The translations under genes and the position numbers were made by a program. Shown here in pieces: positions 26,303 through 35,255 of a stretch of DNA of 64,000 nucleotides. The DNA comes from Limnohabitans sp. Rim8. GTDB taxonomy: Bacteria > Pseudomonadota > Gammaproteobacteria > Burkholderiales > Burkholderiaceae_C. Position 1 is the first letter of the stretch. The number at the start of each line of letters is the position of its first letter. The stretch lies in the NCBI RefSeq assembly GCF_945901735.1, contig NZ_CAMDLM010000007.1, positions 62,001 through 126,000 on the forward strand, given 5' to 3'. The notes beneath the pieces are model-generated. The model saw nothing but the letters and a program-made list of their open reading frames with translations, made no database searches and was not told the origin of the DNA.

Positions 26303-26327
26303 GCGCCAGGTGCGCGACACCTGGCGC
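26303..26327. terminator. 10-bp perfect hairpin after the BMC operon
   Basis: GCGCCAGGTG (26303-26312) and CACCTGGCGC (26318-26327) flank a five-base loop between the last shell gene and gnd. There is no T-run, so termination would need Rho or the structure may protect the mRNA end. It marks the probable end of the BMC transcription unit. Confidence 0.5.
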
Positions 26328-26403
26328 ATCGACCGCCAGCGACAATCCGCATGCCCGCTCTGTTGGTGAATGCGGCGATTGAATACAAGGGGTCAACGCA
26401 AAC

Positions 26404-27810
26404 ATGCAAACCATGGACATCGGCCTTGTTGGCTTGGGCGTGATGGGGGAAAACCTCGCCCTGAATCTGGAGCGCAACGGGTTTTCGGTCAGCGGGTTTG
26501 ACTTGGACGCTGCCCGCCGCGAGAACTTCGCGGTGCGCACGCAGGGCCTGCGGGCACAAGCCGCGTCGTCGCTGCCCGAACTGGTGGCCAGCCTCACAGT
26601 GCCCCGGCGCATCTGGATGATGGTGCCCGCCGGTGCGGCGGTGGACCAGGTGCTGACGCAGCTGCGCCCTTTGTTGTCGGCAGGCGATGTGCTCATTGAC
26701 GGTGGCAACACGCTGTACACCGACACCCAGCGCCGTATCGCTGACCTGCAGGACTCGGGCATTTTGTACGTGGGCGCGGGGGTCAGTGGCGGCGAAGAAG
26801 GCGCTTTGCTTGGCCCGGCGCTCATGCCTGGCGGCTCGCCCGGAGCCTGGCCCTTGGTGCAGCCCCTGATGCAAGCCATGGCGGCCAAGGCCGAAGATGG
26901 GCAGCCGTGCTGCGAGTGGATGGGGCCGGGTGGGGCGGGCCACTTCGTGAAGATGGTGCACAACGGCATCGAATACGCCGACATGCAAATGATCTGCGAA
27001 GCCTATGCCTTCATGCAAAAGCTGGGTTTGTCGGCCGCAGAAATGAGCGCTGTTTTTGCCAGCTGGAACGAGGGTGAGCTGGGCAGTTACCTGATCGACA
27101 TCAGCGCACAAATCCTTCAACACACCGACCCCGAGACCGGTGTGCCTTTGGTGGACATGATCTTGGACACCGCCGAACAAAAAGGCACGGGCAAATGGGC
27201 CAGCCAGGTGGCGCTGGATTTGGGCGTGCCCGCGCCCACCATTGCCGAGGCTGTATTCGCCCGCACTCTGAGCGCCATCCAAACCGAACGCGTGGCGGCA
27301 GCACAGGTTTTGCACGGCCCTGAAACAGCGCCCTGGCCCGAGCGCGGTGTGGTCTTAGCCCAGCTGCGGGGTGCCCTGATGGCCGCCAAGGTTTGCGCCT
27401 ACGCCCAAGGCTTTGCCCTGTTGCGCGCTGCCGATCGTGAACACCACTGGCACCTGCCCATGGCCCAGGTGGCCCAGGTCTGGCGGGCGGGCTGCATCAT
27501 CCGCGCGCACCTGCTCGAAGACATCCGCCGCGCCTACCAAAACCAAGCCGACCTGCCCAATCTGCTGATCGACCCGCACTTTGCCCGCGTCATGGCCGAC
27601 TGCCAACAAGACCTGCGCGAAGTGGTGGCCAAAGCCGCGCTGCACGGTGTGCCCATGCCCGCCTTCATGAGCGCCCTGAGTTACTACGACGCCTACCGCG
27701 CGGCCCGTTTGCCTGCCAACTTGCTGCAAGCCCAGCGCGATTATTTTGGCGCCCACACTTACCAGCGCACCGACCGAGCGGGCAAGTTCCATACGCGCTG
27801 GGGGGAGTGA
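26404..27810 (+). CDS. gnd: 6-phosphogluconate dehydrogenase (decarboxylating)
   Basis: 468 residues, the full length of the family. N-terminal NAD(P) motif GLVGLGVMGENLALNLERNG; substrate-site segments VGAGVSGGEEGALLGPALMP and FVKMVHNGIEYADMQMICE; C-terminal RDYFGAHTYQRTD. It oxidises 6-phosphogluconate to ribulose-5-phosphate and CO2. It lies 183 bases after the BMC operon, beyond a hairpin, and no strong ribosome site is visible before ATG 26404. It could be read through from the BMC operon but is probably independent. Convergent with umuC. Confidence 0.94.
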   Translation: MQTMDIGLVGLGVMGENLALNLERNGFSVSGFDLDAARRENFAVRTQGLRAQAASSLPELVASLTVPRRIWMMVPAGAAVDQVLTQLRPLLSAGDVLIDGGNTLYTDTQRRIADLQDSGILYVGAGVSGGEEGALLGPALMPGGSPGAWPLVQPLMQAMAAKAEDGQPCCEWMGPGGAGHFVKMVHNGIEYADMQMICEAYAFMQKLGLSAAEMSAVFASWNEGELGSYLIDISAQILQHTDPETGVPLVDMILDTAEQKGTGKWASQVALDLGVPAPTIAEAVFARTLSAIQTERVAAAQVLHGPETAPWPERGVVLAQLRGALMAAKVCAYAQGFALLRAADREHHWHLPMAQVAQVWRAGCIIRAHLLEDIRRAYQNQADLPNLLIDPHFARVMADCQQDLREVVAKAALHGVPMPAFMSALSYYDAYRAARLPANLLQAQRDYFGAHTYQRTDRAGKFHTRWGE

Positions 27811-27851
27811 CCGCCCATCCGCATGCGTTGGCATCGGGATGACTGAGGGGG

Positions 27852-29126
27852 TCAAACCACAGGGAGGGCATCCCAACACGTTGTGTAATTGGGCGACTTG
27901 CGCTCTTGCCGCATCTGCCAGCCCTTGAAAGCACCCTGCGTGGACACCTTCACCGTCCCGCGACCATAGCGCTGGTTCAGCTGGTCCAGCGCTTGCATCA
28001 GCTTGGCGTTGCTGGTGGTTTCGGGCTCCAGCAGATCGCCTTGCCTGCGTGTGACCGGGCTGATCTCGCTGAGCATGATCCCGGCCTTCTTGTATTGGTA
28101 ATCGGGCTTGAACATGCGCTCGCACAACTCACTGGCCCATCGGTTGACCTCCAGGCTGTCGTGGGTTGGGTAGGGCAGCGGCACGGCCAAGCTGGGCATG
28201 TATTGCGGTAACTCTTTGCGAAACCGGTTGGTTTGCAAGAAGACCTGGATCACCGCAGCGTGGCTGTTTTGCGCACGCAGCTTGGCGCAGGCATTGGCCG
28301 AAAATGTGGACAGCGCGTCCTTGAGCACGTCCAACTCGGTGACCATGCCGCCGAACGATCGGCTGCAGATGATCTGCTGCCGCTCGGGTTGGATTTCTTG
28401 CAGCGCTATGCAGGGCACCTCCTGCAACTCGCGCTGTGTCTTTTCCATCACCACGCCGAATTCGGTCCTCAAGGTCGGCACATGGGCCACGCGCAGGTCT
28501 TGCACGGTGTGCACGCCGTGTCTGGCCAGCTTTTGTGTGAGTTGGCGTCCAACCCCCCAGACTTCTTCCACTGGAATGTGTTCGAGCAACTGTGTTTTTT
28601 GCTCGGGGCTCAACGCGTTGTAGTTGAAGACACCTTTGGAGCGTGGGTGCTTCTTGGCCACATGGTTGGCGAGTTTGGCCAAGGTCTTGGTGGGGCCAAT
28701 GCCCACGCAGACCGGCATGCCCGTCCACATGCCAATGCGGTCGCGCATGGCATAGCTGACCTCGCGCATGTTTGGGGTGCCCGTCAGATCCACAAAGCAT
28801 TCATCGATCGAATACACCTCGCTGCGGGGGGAGAACTCGCTCAGGATGTTCATCACCCGGTTCGACATGTCGGCATACAAGGCGTAGTTGCTGCTCATGG
28901 CCAGGATGCCGTGTTGCTCGGCCAGTGCCGTGCACTCAAACCAGGGGGCGCCCATCTTCACGCCCAAAGCTTTGGCCTCGTTGGAGCGGGACACCACACA
29001 ACCGTCGTTGTTGGACAGCACCACCATCGGGACATGCGTCAGGTCGGGCCGGAAAATCCGCTCGCAGCTGACGTAGAAGTTGTTGCAATCCACAAGCGCC
29101 AGGGCTTGCACCTTCGGCGGGGCCAT
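27852..29126 (-). CDS. umuC: DNA polymerase V catalytic subunit UmuC
   Basis: 424 residues of a Y-family polymerase: VDCNNFYVSCERIF with catalytic Asp and steric-gate region, YSIDECFVDLTG with the acidic pair, GIGPTKTLAKLANHVAKKHP (fingers/thumb) and VWGVGRQLTQKL (helix-hairpin-helix). It performs error-prone translesion synthesis with UmuD'. It is four bases downstream of umuD and shares its LexA-controlled promoter. Confidence 0.95.
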   Translation of the reverse strand: MAPPKVQALALVDCNNFYVSCERIFRPDLTHVPMVVLSNNDGCVVSRSNEAKALGVKMGAPWFECTALAEQHGILAMSSNYALYADMSNRVMNILSEFSPRSEVYSIDECFVDLTGTPNMREVSYAMRDRIGMWTGMPVCVGIGPTKTLAKLANHVAKKHPRSKGVFNYNALSPEQKTQLLEHIPVEEVWGVGRQLTQKLARHGVHTVQDLRVAHVPTLRTEFGVVMEKTQRELQEVPCIALQEIQPERQQIICSRSFGGMVTELDVLKDALSTFSANACAKLRAQNSHAAVIQVFLQTNRFRKELPQYMPSLAVPLPYPTHDSLEVNRWASELCERMFKPDYQYKKAGIMLSEISPVTRRQGDLLEPETTSNAKLMQALDQLNQRYGRGTVKVSTQGAFKGWQMRQERKSPNYTTCWDALPVV

Positions 29127-29129
29127 GGC

Positions 29130-29570
29130 TCAGTACAGCTTGTGCAGGTTGCGCGTCACCACGCCCCAGATCACCAGCTCCTCGCCATCCTTGACCACGA
29201 TGGGTGGGTACAGCGGGTTCTCAGCGATCAGCTTGACCACACCGCCACGGCGGTACAGGCGTTTGACGGTGTAGTCGTTGTTCAGCACCGCCAACACAAT
29301 GTTGCCGTGCTTGGCTTCGATGGAACGGTCCACCAACAGCTCGTCGCCTTCATAGATGCCGATGCCACTCATCGAGTCGCCTTTGACCCGGAAGATGAAG
29401 GTGGCTTCCTTGTTGCGGATCAGGTGCTCGTTCAGGTCAATGCGCTTGCGCGTGTGGTCCGCTGCAGGCGATGGAAAGCCGGCCACCACGGGCCAGGTGC
29501 AGACATCCAGCCAGACGGGGGTGTCTGGAACCCATACCGGGGAAAGCGAAGAATCAAGGGGAGAAGACAT
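29130..29570 (-). CDS. umuD: Translesion polymerase subunit UmuD
   Basis: 146 residues. S24 peptidase fold with cleavage site Ala-Gly in VVAGFPSPA, catalytic Ser in KGDSMSG and catalytic Lys in VLNNDYTVKRL. RecA-stimulated self-cleavage gives UmuD', the partner of UmuC. ATG 29570 is the only Met before the conserved region apart from distant upstream positions. It lies only six bases after the predicted -10 element, so the mRNA may be leaderless or nearly so. Confidence 0.93.
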   Translation of the reverse strand: MSSPLDSSLSPVWVPDTPVWLDVCTWPVVAGFPSPAADHTRKRIDLNEHLIRNKEATFIFRVKGDSMSGIGIYEGDELLVDRSIEAKHGNIVLAVLNNDYTVKRLYRRGGVVKLIAENPLYPPIVVKDGEELVIWGVVTRNLHKLY

Positions 29571-29575
29571 CGCTT

Positions 29576-29606
29576 GAATATACTGGATAAATAACCAGTC
29601 TTTCAA
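29576..29606 (-). promoter_or_regulatory. umuDC promoter with LexA box
   Basis: Minus-strand TTGAAA (29601-29606) and TATATT (29576-29581) are 19 bases apart. Between them lies a symmetric LexA box, ACTGG-N8-CCAGT (29582-29599). This places umuDC under SOS control. Confidence 0.82.
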
Positions 29607-29641
29607 GTTGACACATTGGGCACGGCGAGTGAACTTTGGCT

Positions 29642-30277
29642 TCACATCCGGGGCGCTGGACAGGCCACCAGCTCTGGCATGTGCTGCCAGCGCATCAGCT
29701 CGGCAGCCTGGGGGACATCGGCACCCAGCCAGGCATTGTGCAGCGCCGGTGCGATGACGACGGGGGTGCGTTTTTCATCGCCGGGCTTGTGAAACTGCTG
29801 CATCACCGGGTGCGCGTCGGCATTGACCGTGAGCATCGAAAAACTCACCACCCGCTCCCCCGAGGCCGGGTCTGTCCAGCGGTCCCACAGGCAGGCGATG
29901 CCGAACGGATCGCCACTGGCCAGAGCGATTTTCCAACGCACAGCCTTGCCGGACGCGTAGCTGGGCTCATAGAAGTTGTCGACCAACACCAGGCCAAACT
30001 GCCGCTGCCGCCACGCGGTGCGGTAGCTGGGTTTTTCTGCGGCGGTTTCGCTGCGGGCGTTGTAGGTGTGGCGACTGATCTTGTCGTCCTTGGCCCATGC
30101 CGGGATCAGGCCAAACCGGGCCAGACCGCAAGCGACCCGGCCCGTCTGGTGGCTCTTGACCACGATGGGGGATGCAAACCCGGGGTAGGACTCTTCGGGG
30201 TAGCCCGCAGGCAAGTCAACGCCGAGCTTGTCCTTGACCCATGGGGCGCGTTGGGTTGGGGTGAAGTTGGTGCACAC
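29642..30277 (-). CDS. yedK: SRAP (HMCES/YedK) abasic-site protein
   Basis: 211 residues, SOS-response-associated peptidase family. The GTG start is followed directly by Cys2, the residue that crosslinks to abasic DNA sites after Met removal. NARSET (Asn of active site), VDNFYEP (Glu) and the later MLTVNADAHPVMQQFHKP with the His also match. It shields abasic sites in single-stranded DNA. It lies upstream of umuDC in the same direction, close to the LexA-box promoter, consistent with a DNA-damage cluster. Confidence 0.92.
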   Translation of the reverse strand: MCTNFTPTQRAPWVKDKLGVDLPAGYPEESYPGFASPIVVKSHQTGRVACGLARFGLIPAWAKDDKISRHTYNARSETAAEKPSYRTAWRQRQFGLVLVDNFYEPSYASGKAVRWKIALASGDPFGIACLWDRWTDPASGERVVSFSMLTVNADAHPVMQQFHKPGDEKRTPVVIAPALHNAWLGADVPQAAELMRWQHMPELVACPAPRM

Positions 30278-30411
30278 AGGCGCAGTTTATCGCTGGCATG
30301 GGGCAAGGTGTCCCATCGCTGATGGGCCGTTTTGGCACCCAGCGCAAGGGGTCATCTTGTGCCCATCGGGTGCGATACAGCTTGGGCCCTTGACAGGGAA
30401 AACCCCAGTTG

Positions 30412-30426
30412 TAGACGACCGGTCTA
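30412..30426. promoter_or_regulatory. TetR-type operator candidate before the Liv island
   Basis: TAGAC (30412-30416) and GTCTA (30422-30426) are inverted arms, with the 8-bp palindrome GACCGGTC at 30417-30424, followed by an AT-rich stretch likely to hold the -10. AcuR/NemR-like TetR proteins bind TAGACC-type palindromes, and such a regulator is encoded at the end of this gene cluster. Confidence 0.5.
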
Positions 30427-30525
30427 ATAATAAAATAAATTTTGCCGTTGTGTGATGAGGTCAAGTTCGTCGACACAAAAGAATATTCAGACACTTCACG
30501 TGCAACCAGGAAAGACACAGTTCAA

Positions 30526-31299
30526 ATGCCTGAGCCAGAGCGACTGCTAACGTTGAATCAAGTCAGTAAAAATTTTGGTGGCGTACAAGCCGTTAAGAAT
30601 TTGAGCTTTGATGTGAACTCCAATGAAATTGTGGGATTGATTGGACCTAACGGATCGGGCAAATCCACGTCGGTCAATTTGATTTCAGGCGCGGTGCCAA
30701 CCAGTTCGGGCGACATAGTTTGGCGAAACCAAAACGTCAACAAACTCCCCATCAGCCGGCGTGTTCCGCTGGGTTTGGCACGAACATTTCAAACCACAAG
30801 TTTGCTTGCAGAGTTCAGTGTGCTGGAGCAAGTTTTCACTGCATGCCATACGAGCTACAGTGTTTCCCCGTGGCATTCAGTTCTGAGAATGAAAAGCGCA
30901 AGAGTGCAGGACGCCGAACAACGCGCTAAAGCGCAAGAGTTGGTGGAGTTTGTGGGTTTGGGAGATGTCATCAACGATCTGACATCGACGATTTCATCGG
31001 CTCAGCAACGGCTGTTGATGATTGCAACCGCAATGGCTTCAGATCCCAAGCTGATCTTGCTAGACGAACCAGCGGCAGGCATGGTGGCGAAAGAACGCAA
31101 AGACTTGGCCGAAGTCATCATGCGTATTCGCAAAAGAGGCTTGGCTGTGCTGGTCATTGAGCATCACATGGGGCTGATTATGGAAGTGTGTGATCGCATT
31201 GTGGTGCTCAATTTTGGTGAAAAAATAGCTGAAGGTAAGCCTTTGGACATTCAGCGCAACTCGGCCGTCATCGAAGCGTATTTGGGTGGGGTGCATTGA
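30526..31299 (+). CDS. Branched-chain-type ABC transporter ATPase LivG
   Basis: 257 residues from ATG 30526 (an 84-base upstream extension of the frame lacks homology). Walker A GPNGSGKS, Walker B LILLDEPAAGMV, His switch VIEHHMGLIMEV. The ABC signature is degenerate: SSAQQRLLMIATAMA where LSYGQQ-like sequence is usual, with Ala in place of the conserved Gly. First gene of an AT-richer island and one of two ATPases of a Liv-type importer. The start overlaps nothing and is about 100 bases after the TetR-type operator. Confidence 0.9.
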   Translation: MPEPERLLTLNQVSKNFGGVQAVKNLSFDVNSNEIVGLIGPNGSGKSTSVNLISGAVPTSSGDIVWRNQNVNKLPISRRVPLGLARTFQTTSLLAEFSVLEQVFTACHTSYSVSPWHSVLRMKSARVQDAEQRAKAQELVEFVGLGDVINDLTSTISSAQQRLLMIATAMASDPKLILLDEPAAGMVAKERKDLAEVIMRIRKRGLAVLVIEHHMGLIMEVCDRIVVLNFGEKIAEGKPLDIQRNSAVIEAYLGGVH

Positions 31300-32000
31300 T
31301 GTTGCATATTAAAAATCTCACAGCAGGTTATGGAAAAGTCAATGTTCTACATGGGATCAGTCTTGATGTGAATGAGCGTGAATGTGTTGCGCTGATTGGG
31401 GCCAATGGCGCAGGTAAAACAACCACATTGCGTTGTATCTGTGGCCTGAACGAGGTACGTTCAGGCAGCATTGAATTCATGAATGAACGATTAGACGGAT
31501 TAAGCGGTCATGCCATTGTTCGCAAAGGGATCACCATGTGCCCTGAAGGTCGGCAAGTGTTCGCCGAGATGTCGGTGGTCGAAAATTTAGAAATGGGTGC
31601 GCACACTCGGACAGACAACGAGCAGAAAAGTGACGTCGAAAAAATGCTCGATCTGTTTCCCGTATTACGCGAGCGGGCCAAGCAAAGAGCCGGAACTCTT
31701 TCCGGTGGTGAACAAGAGATGCTGGCCATAGCGCGGGCATTGATGGCGAGACCCAAACTTTGTATCTTCGATGAGCCTTCGTTAGGTTTGGCTCCCAAAA
31801 TTGTTGAAGAAGTCGAGCAAATTTTGGTGCGCATCAAAGCAATGGGAACAACCATCGTCTTGGTTGAACAAAACGCAGCGATGGCATTGCGCTTGGCAGA
31901 TCGCGCTTATGTTTTGGAAGCGGGCGAAGTGGTATTGCATGGCACCGGCCAGGAACTCAGAAACGATCCGCAAGTGAGCAAAGCCTATTTGGGCTATTGA
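31296..32000 (+). CDS. Branched-chain-type ABC transporter ATPase LivF
   Basis: 234 residues with Walker A GANGAGKT, intact signature LSGGEQEMLAIARAL, Walker B LCIFDEPSLGLAP and the LivF-type ending VLHGTGQELRNDPQVSKAYL. It overlaps LivG by four bases. Because LivG has a changed signature, this subunit may carry one of two unequal ATP sites. Confidence 0.93.
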   Translation: MMLHIKNLTAGYGKVNVLHGISLDVNERECVALIGANGAGKTTTLRCICGLNEVRSGSIEFMNERLDGLSGHAIVRKGITMCPEGRQVFAEMSVVENLEMGAHTRTDNEQKSDVEKMLDLFPVLRERAKQRAGTLSGGEQEMLAIARALMARPKLCIFDEPSLGLAPKIVEEVEQILVRIKAMGTTIVLVEQNAAMALRLADRAYVLEAGEVVLHGTGQELRNDPQVSKAYLGY

Positions 32001-32066
32001 GGTGGTAGCGGCTGCCTTTGAAAAGGTCGCTGCAAAAACGATTTTTTTATAAACTGGAGACAACGA

Positions 32067-33287
32067 ATGAAACTGAAGACACCTTTGACTTTGGCTGCAC
32101 TGGCCTTGAGTGCAGCCTTGATGCCTTTCGCACACGCAGCGGATGAAGTGTTGGTGATCGGCGTGAACGATGCATTAACCGGTGGTGGTGCTGTCTACGG
32201 CTTGCCGCAAGCCAACGCAGTTCAAATGGCTGCCGATGAAATCAATGCAGCGGGCGGTATCAAGGCGGGCTCTATCAACTACAAACTCAAGGTCATCACC
32301 TCGGACGACAAAGCCAACCCAACAGAGGCTACCAACAGTGTGCGAAAGCTGATCGACCGTGACAACGTGAAATATCTTCTGGGTTTTTGCTGCTCCGGGT
32401 CAACCAGTGCTGTAGCTTCCTTCATCGCCAAAGAGGATGCAGTCATGTTGGTGGGCAACGCTGCTGAACGCGCCATCACAGCACAGGGAATCGCCAACGT
32501 ATTTCGGACACGTCCACCTGCAGACTTCACGGGCGCTGCAGCCGGTACATTCGTGGCACAAAGGGGTGCGCGCAATGTTGCGGTCATTGGCGCTTTGGAA
32601 GTTGGTTTTTATACCCAATATGTAGATGCATTCGAAAAAGAGCTGAACAAAGTGGGTGGCAAGATTGTTGCAAAAGAAGCATTTGGGCTTCGTGATCGCG
32701 ATATGACACCGCAATTGACTAAAATTCGCGGTCTCAAACCGGATGCAATCCTTGTCGTGGGTTACGTTGAGCCTGCCGCATTTGTGTACCGTCAGGCATT
32801 GGAATTGGGCCTGAATGTTCCGCGTTACGGTTTTACCAGTGGCAGCGAAGAGCAGTTTCTGAAGGTTGTGACAAGTGCCCAAATGGAAGGCGTTTGGGAT
32901 CTGCGCCCAACAGAGCTGACCATTGAAGCGTTGGGTCCACAAGCCAAGGCTTACGATGCCAATTACAGGAAAAAGTTCAACCAATCGCCCACCCCCAGTT
33001 CGCCTTATGCCTACGACCAGGTTTACGTGCTGAAAAATGCCATCGAACGCGCAGGCAGTGCCAAGGATGCCAAAAAAGTCGCCGACGCTGTGCGGACTTT
33101 GCCAATTCCCAAGGAAGCCGTCATGAAGTACATGCCCAACGATGGCGGTGCAATTTTCGACCAAAACGGCCAAGCCTACACGTCCAATGGCGCTTTCCAG
33201 TGGCAAAAGGGCAAGTGGGTCTTCGTGGCCGAGTTGCCATCGGATAACAAAACCTATTCGCAATTCTTGCGCAGCATTCGCAAATAA
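32067..33287 (+). CDS. Liv-type periplasmic binding protein
   Basis: 406 residues with a signal peptide (MKLKTPLTLAALALSAALM, cleavage after AHA) and the type I periplasmic fold: VIGVNDALTGGGAVYGLPQA, ITSDDKANPTEATNSVRKLI, LLGFCCSGSTSAVASFIAKE. GGAG precedes ATG 32067. LivJ/LivK homologues bind amino acids, but many paralogues bind short carboxylic acids, amides or aromatics. The neighbouring acyl-CoA genes favour a carboxylate ligand here. Confidence 0.92.
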   Translation: MKLKTPLTLAALALSAALMPFAHAADEVLVIGVNDALTGGGAVYGLPQANAVQMAADEINAAGGIKAGSINYKLKVITSDDKANPTEATNSVRKLIDRDNVKYLLGFCCSGSTSAVASFIAKEDAVMLVGNAAERAITAQGIANVFRTRPPADFTGAAAGTFVAQRGARNVAVIGALEVGFYTQYVDAFEKELNKVGGKIVAKEAFGLRDRDMTPQLTKIRGLKPDAILVVGYVEPAAFVYRQALELGLNVPRYGFTSGSEEQFLKVVTSAQMEGVWDLRPTELTIEALGPQAKAYDANYRKKFNQSPTPSSPYAYDQVYVLKNAIERAGSAKDAKKVADAVRTLPIPKEAVMKYMPNDGGAIFDQNGQAYTSNGAFQWQKGKWVFVAELPSDNKTYSQFLRSIRK

Positions 33288-33313
33288 GTCCTGAGCGTTA
33301 TTGGTCAACCCCC

Positions 33314-33340
33314 CGCGACTCAGTCAAAAACTGAGTCGCG
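33314..33340 (+). terminator. Hairpin between binding protein and permease genes
   Basis: Perfect 11-bp stem CGCGACTCAGT/ACTGAGTCGCG with loop CAAAA, 27 bases after the binding-protein stop. The following sequence is only weakly T-rich. Such hairpins commonly stabilise the upstream message or attenuate transcription so that binding protein exceeds permease. Confidence 0.6.
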
Positions 33341-33386
33341 ATGGTTTCTGTCTCCCGCAGCTGGGATATCCGAACGGTGAAATGCG

Positions 33387-34244
33387 ATGAATGAATTACT
33401 GCAACAAATATTCAATGGGCTTGCCATTGGTTCTGTCTACACCTTGGTGGCACTTGGACTGACCGTTGTATTTGGAATATTAGGGATTGCGCATTTTGCA
33501 CATGGCTCATTGGCCATGTTTGGGGGCTACTTAACGTTCGTATTTTCGACAACGATGGGACTTCCCCTGTTTGCAAGCATGGCATTGGCGATGCCTGTGG
33601 GTGCTGTGTTGGGAATGCTCATTGAGCGCTTGGCCTATCGACCAGTACGTGATGCACCGCACATCAATGCCTTCATCATTGCTTTGGGACTGACAATGAT
33701 GCTGGAAGGTGGCAACTTGCTGTTATTTGGAGCCGATCAGGTCATCATTCAAACGCCCTACCAAAAAGTTTTTGATTTTGGAGGCATCTTCGTTGCACAG
33801 CTCCGCATGGTCGTGATCGTGACGTCGGTCACTTTGGTTGCAATTGTGATGTTTCTTCTTTTAAAAACAAAAACCGGAAAATCTGTTCGCGCTGTGGCTC
33901 AAAACCGACATGCGGCGGTGTTGATGGGTGTGAATGTGAATTTGGTCTCTTCGGTGGTGTTTGCTATTTCTTCAGCCCTTGGGGTTGCGGCAGGTGCATT
34001 AATCGGCGCTTTGTTGGCGCTTGCACCAGGCGTAGGTGAAAGCTTTGCTGTGAAGGGATTTGCAGTATTGATCTTGGGTGGACTTGGATCATTGCCGGGT
34101 GCAATTTTGGGGGGCTTGGTTTTGGGTGTCAGTGAGTCTTTGGCCGCAGGTTTTTTATCGTCCGCTTACAAGGATGTGATCTCCTTCTTAATCATGATCT
34201 TGGTCTTGCTGGTCATGCCACAAGGCTTGATGGGGAAAAAATGA
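33387..34244 (+). CDS. Liv-type permease LivH
   Basis: 285 residues, about eight membrane segments, starting QQIFNGLAIGSVYTLVALGL, the standard LivH opening, with VFGILGIAHFAHGSLAMFG and later KTGKSVRAVAQNRHAAVLMG. One of two inner-membrane subunits. It overlaps LivM by four bases. Confidence 0.93.
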   Translation: MNELLQQIFNGLAIGSVYTLVALGLTVVFGILGIAHFAHGSLAMFGGYLTFVFSTTMGLPLFASMALAMPVGAVLGMLIERLAYRPVRDAPHINAFIIALGLTMMLEGGNLLLFGADQVIIQTPYQKVFDFGGIFVAQLRMVVIVTSVTLVAIVMFLLLKTKTGKSVRAVAQNRHAAVLMGVNVNLVSSVVFAISSALGVAAGALIGALLALAPGVGESFAVKGFAVLILGGLGSLPGAILGGLVLGVSESLAAGFLSSAYKDVISFLIMILVLLVMPQGLMGKK

Positions 34245-35251
34245 TGCGCTTTTTCAACAAACCTTTGCTATTCAGCGTAGCCGCTATAGCAGGTGCTTTG
34301 GCGATGCCACATGCCTTCAAATCACCCTACTACATTCATTTGATGACCTTGGCGTTGATTTGGATTGTGCTTGCACAGGGCCAAAATTTAACGCAAGGAT
34401 TTGTGGGTTACGTGTCGATCGCACAAGCAGGATTCATGGGCATAGGTGCTTACATATCCACCTTGTTGACCATGAACTTTGGTGTTTCGGTTTGGACTAC
34501 GCTGGTGATTGCGCCCTTGCTGACCGGGGTCATGGCTGTAGTTGCGGGGTATCCGAGTCTCCGAGTAAAAGGACACTATTTTTCAATTGTCACGTTAGCG
34601 TACAACATGGTGATCTTTATTGTGTTGATGACGTTTCGCGCTCTCACCGGAGGCGAAGCCGGAATACCTGATGTGCCACGTCCCAGTGAACTGACACTTT
34701 TTGGGCATGTCTTCAGTTTCGAAGGGCGCAGCAATCTCAACTATTACGCTCTTGCTTTGTCTGCCGCGGTTTTGGCAACTGTTTTTTGCGCCTTGGTGTT
34801 GCACTCTCGTGCAGGACGGGTGATGTTGGCTATACGCCAAAACGAAGATCTCGCAGAAGCCATGGGCGTCATGACTTCACGCTACAAGTTGTTTGCGTTT
34901 GTTATGAGTTCAATCTTGGCCGGTTTGGCGGGCACTCTATATGCTCACTACATCGGCTTTTTGAATCCTGAGCCGTTTGGCGTCGATCAATCTTTGAACA
35001 TCATTTTGGCGGTCATTTTGGGCGGTAGCGGGACGCTGACAGGCCCCATCGTTGGCGCAGTTTCGGTCACATTCTTGCCTGAAATTTTACGGTTTGCGGA
35101 CAGTTTTCGGCTCATCACCTATGGATTGATTTTGGTGGTGGCTACGATTTTCTTGCCTAAAGGGTTGGTGCCTTTGGTTGCCTCCCTGTGGCGATGGTCA
35201 AGAACGAGTCGACCCATCGCAAGTCATAACAAGCCGGCCAGCAAGGCATGA
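34241..35251 (+). CDS. Liv-type permease LivM
   Basis: 336 residues, about ten membrane segments. LAQGQNLTQGFVGYVSIAQA, SLRVKGHYFSIVTLAYNMVI and GSGTLTGPIVGAVSVTFLPE are LivM hallmarks. It completes the importer and is followed four bases later by an acyl-CoA dehydrogenase. Confidence 0.93.
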   Translation: MMRFFNKPLLFSVAAIAGALAMPHAFKSPYYIHLMTLALIWIVLAQGQNLTQGFVGYVSIAQAGFMGIGAYISTLLTMNFGVSVWTTLVIAPLLTGVMAVVAGYPSLRVKGHYFSIVTLAYNMVIFIVLMTFRALTGGEAGIPDVPRPSELTLFGHVFSFEGRSNLNYYALALSAAVLATVFCALVLHSRAGRVMLAIRQNEDLAEAMGVMTSRYKLFAFVMSSILAGLAGTLYAHYIGFLNPEPFGVDQSLNIILAVILGGSGTLTGPIVGAVSVTFLPEILRFADSFRLITYGLILVVATIFLPKGLVPLVASLWRWSRTSRPIASHNKPASKA

Positions 35252-35255
35252 AGAA

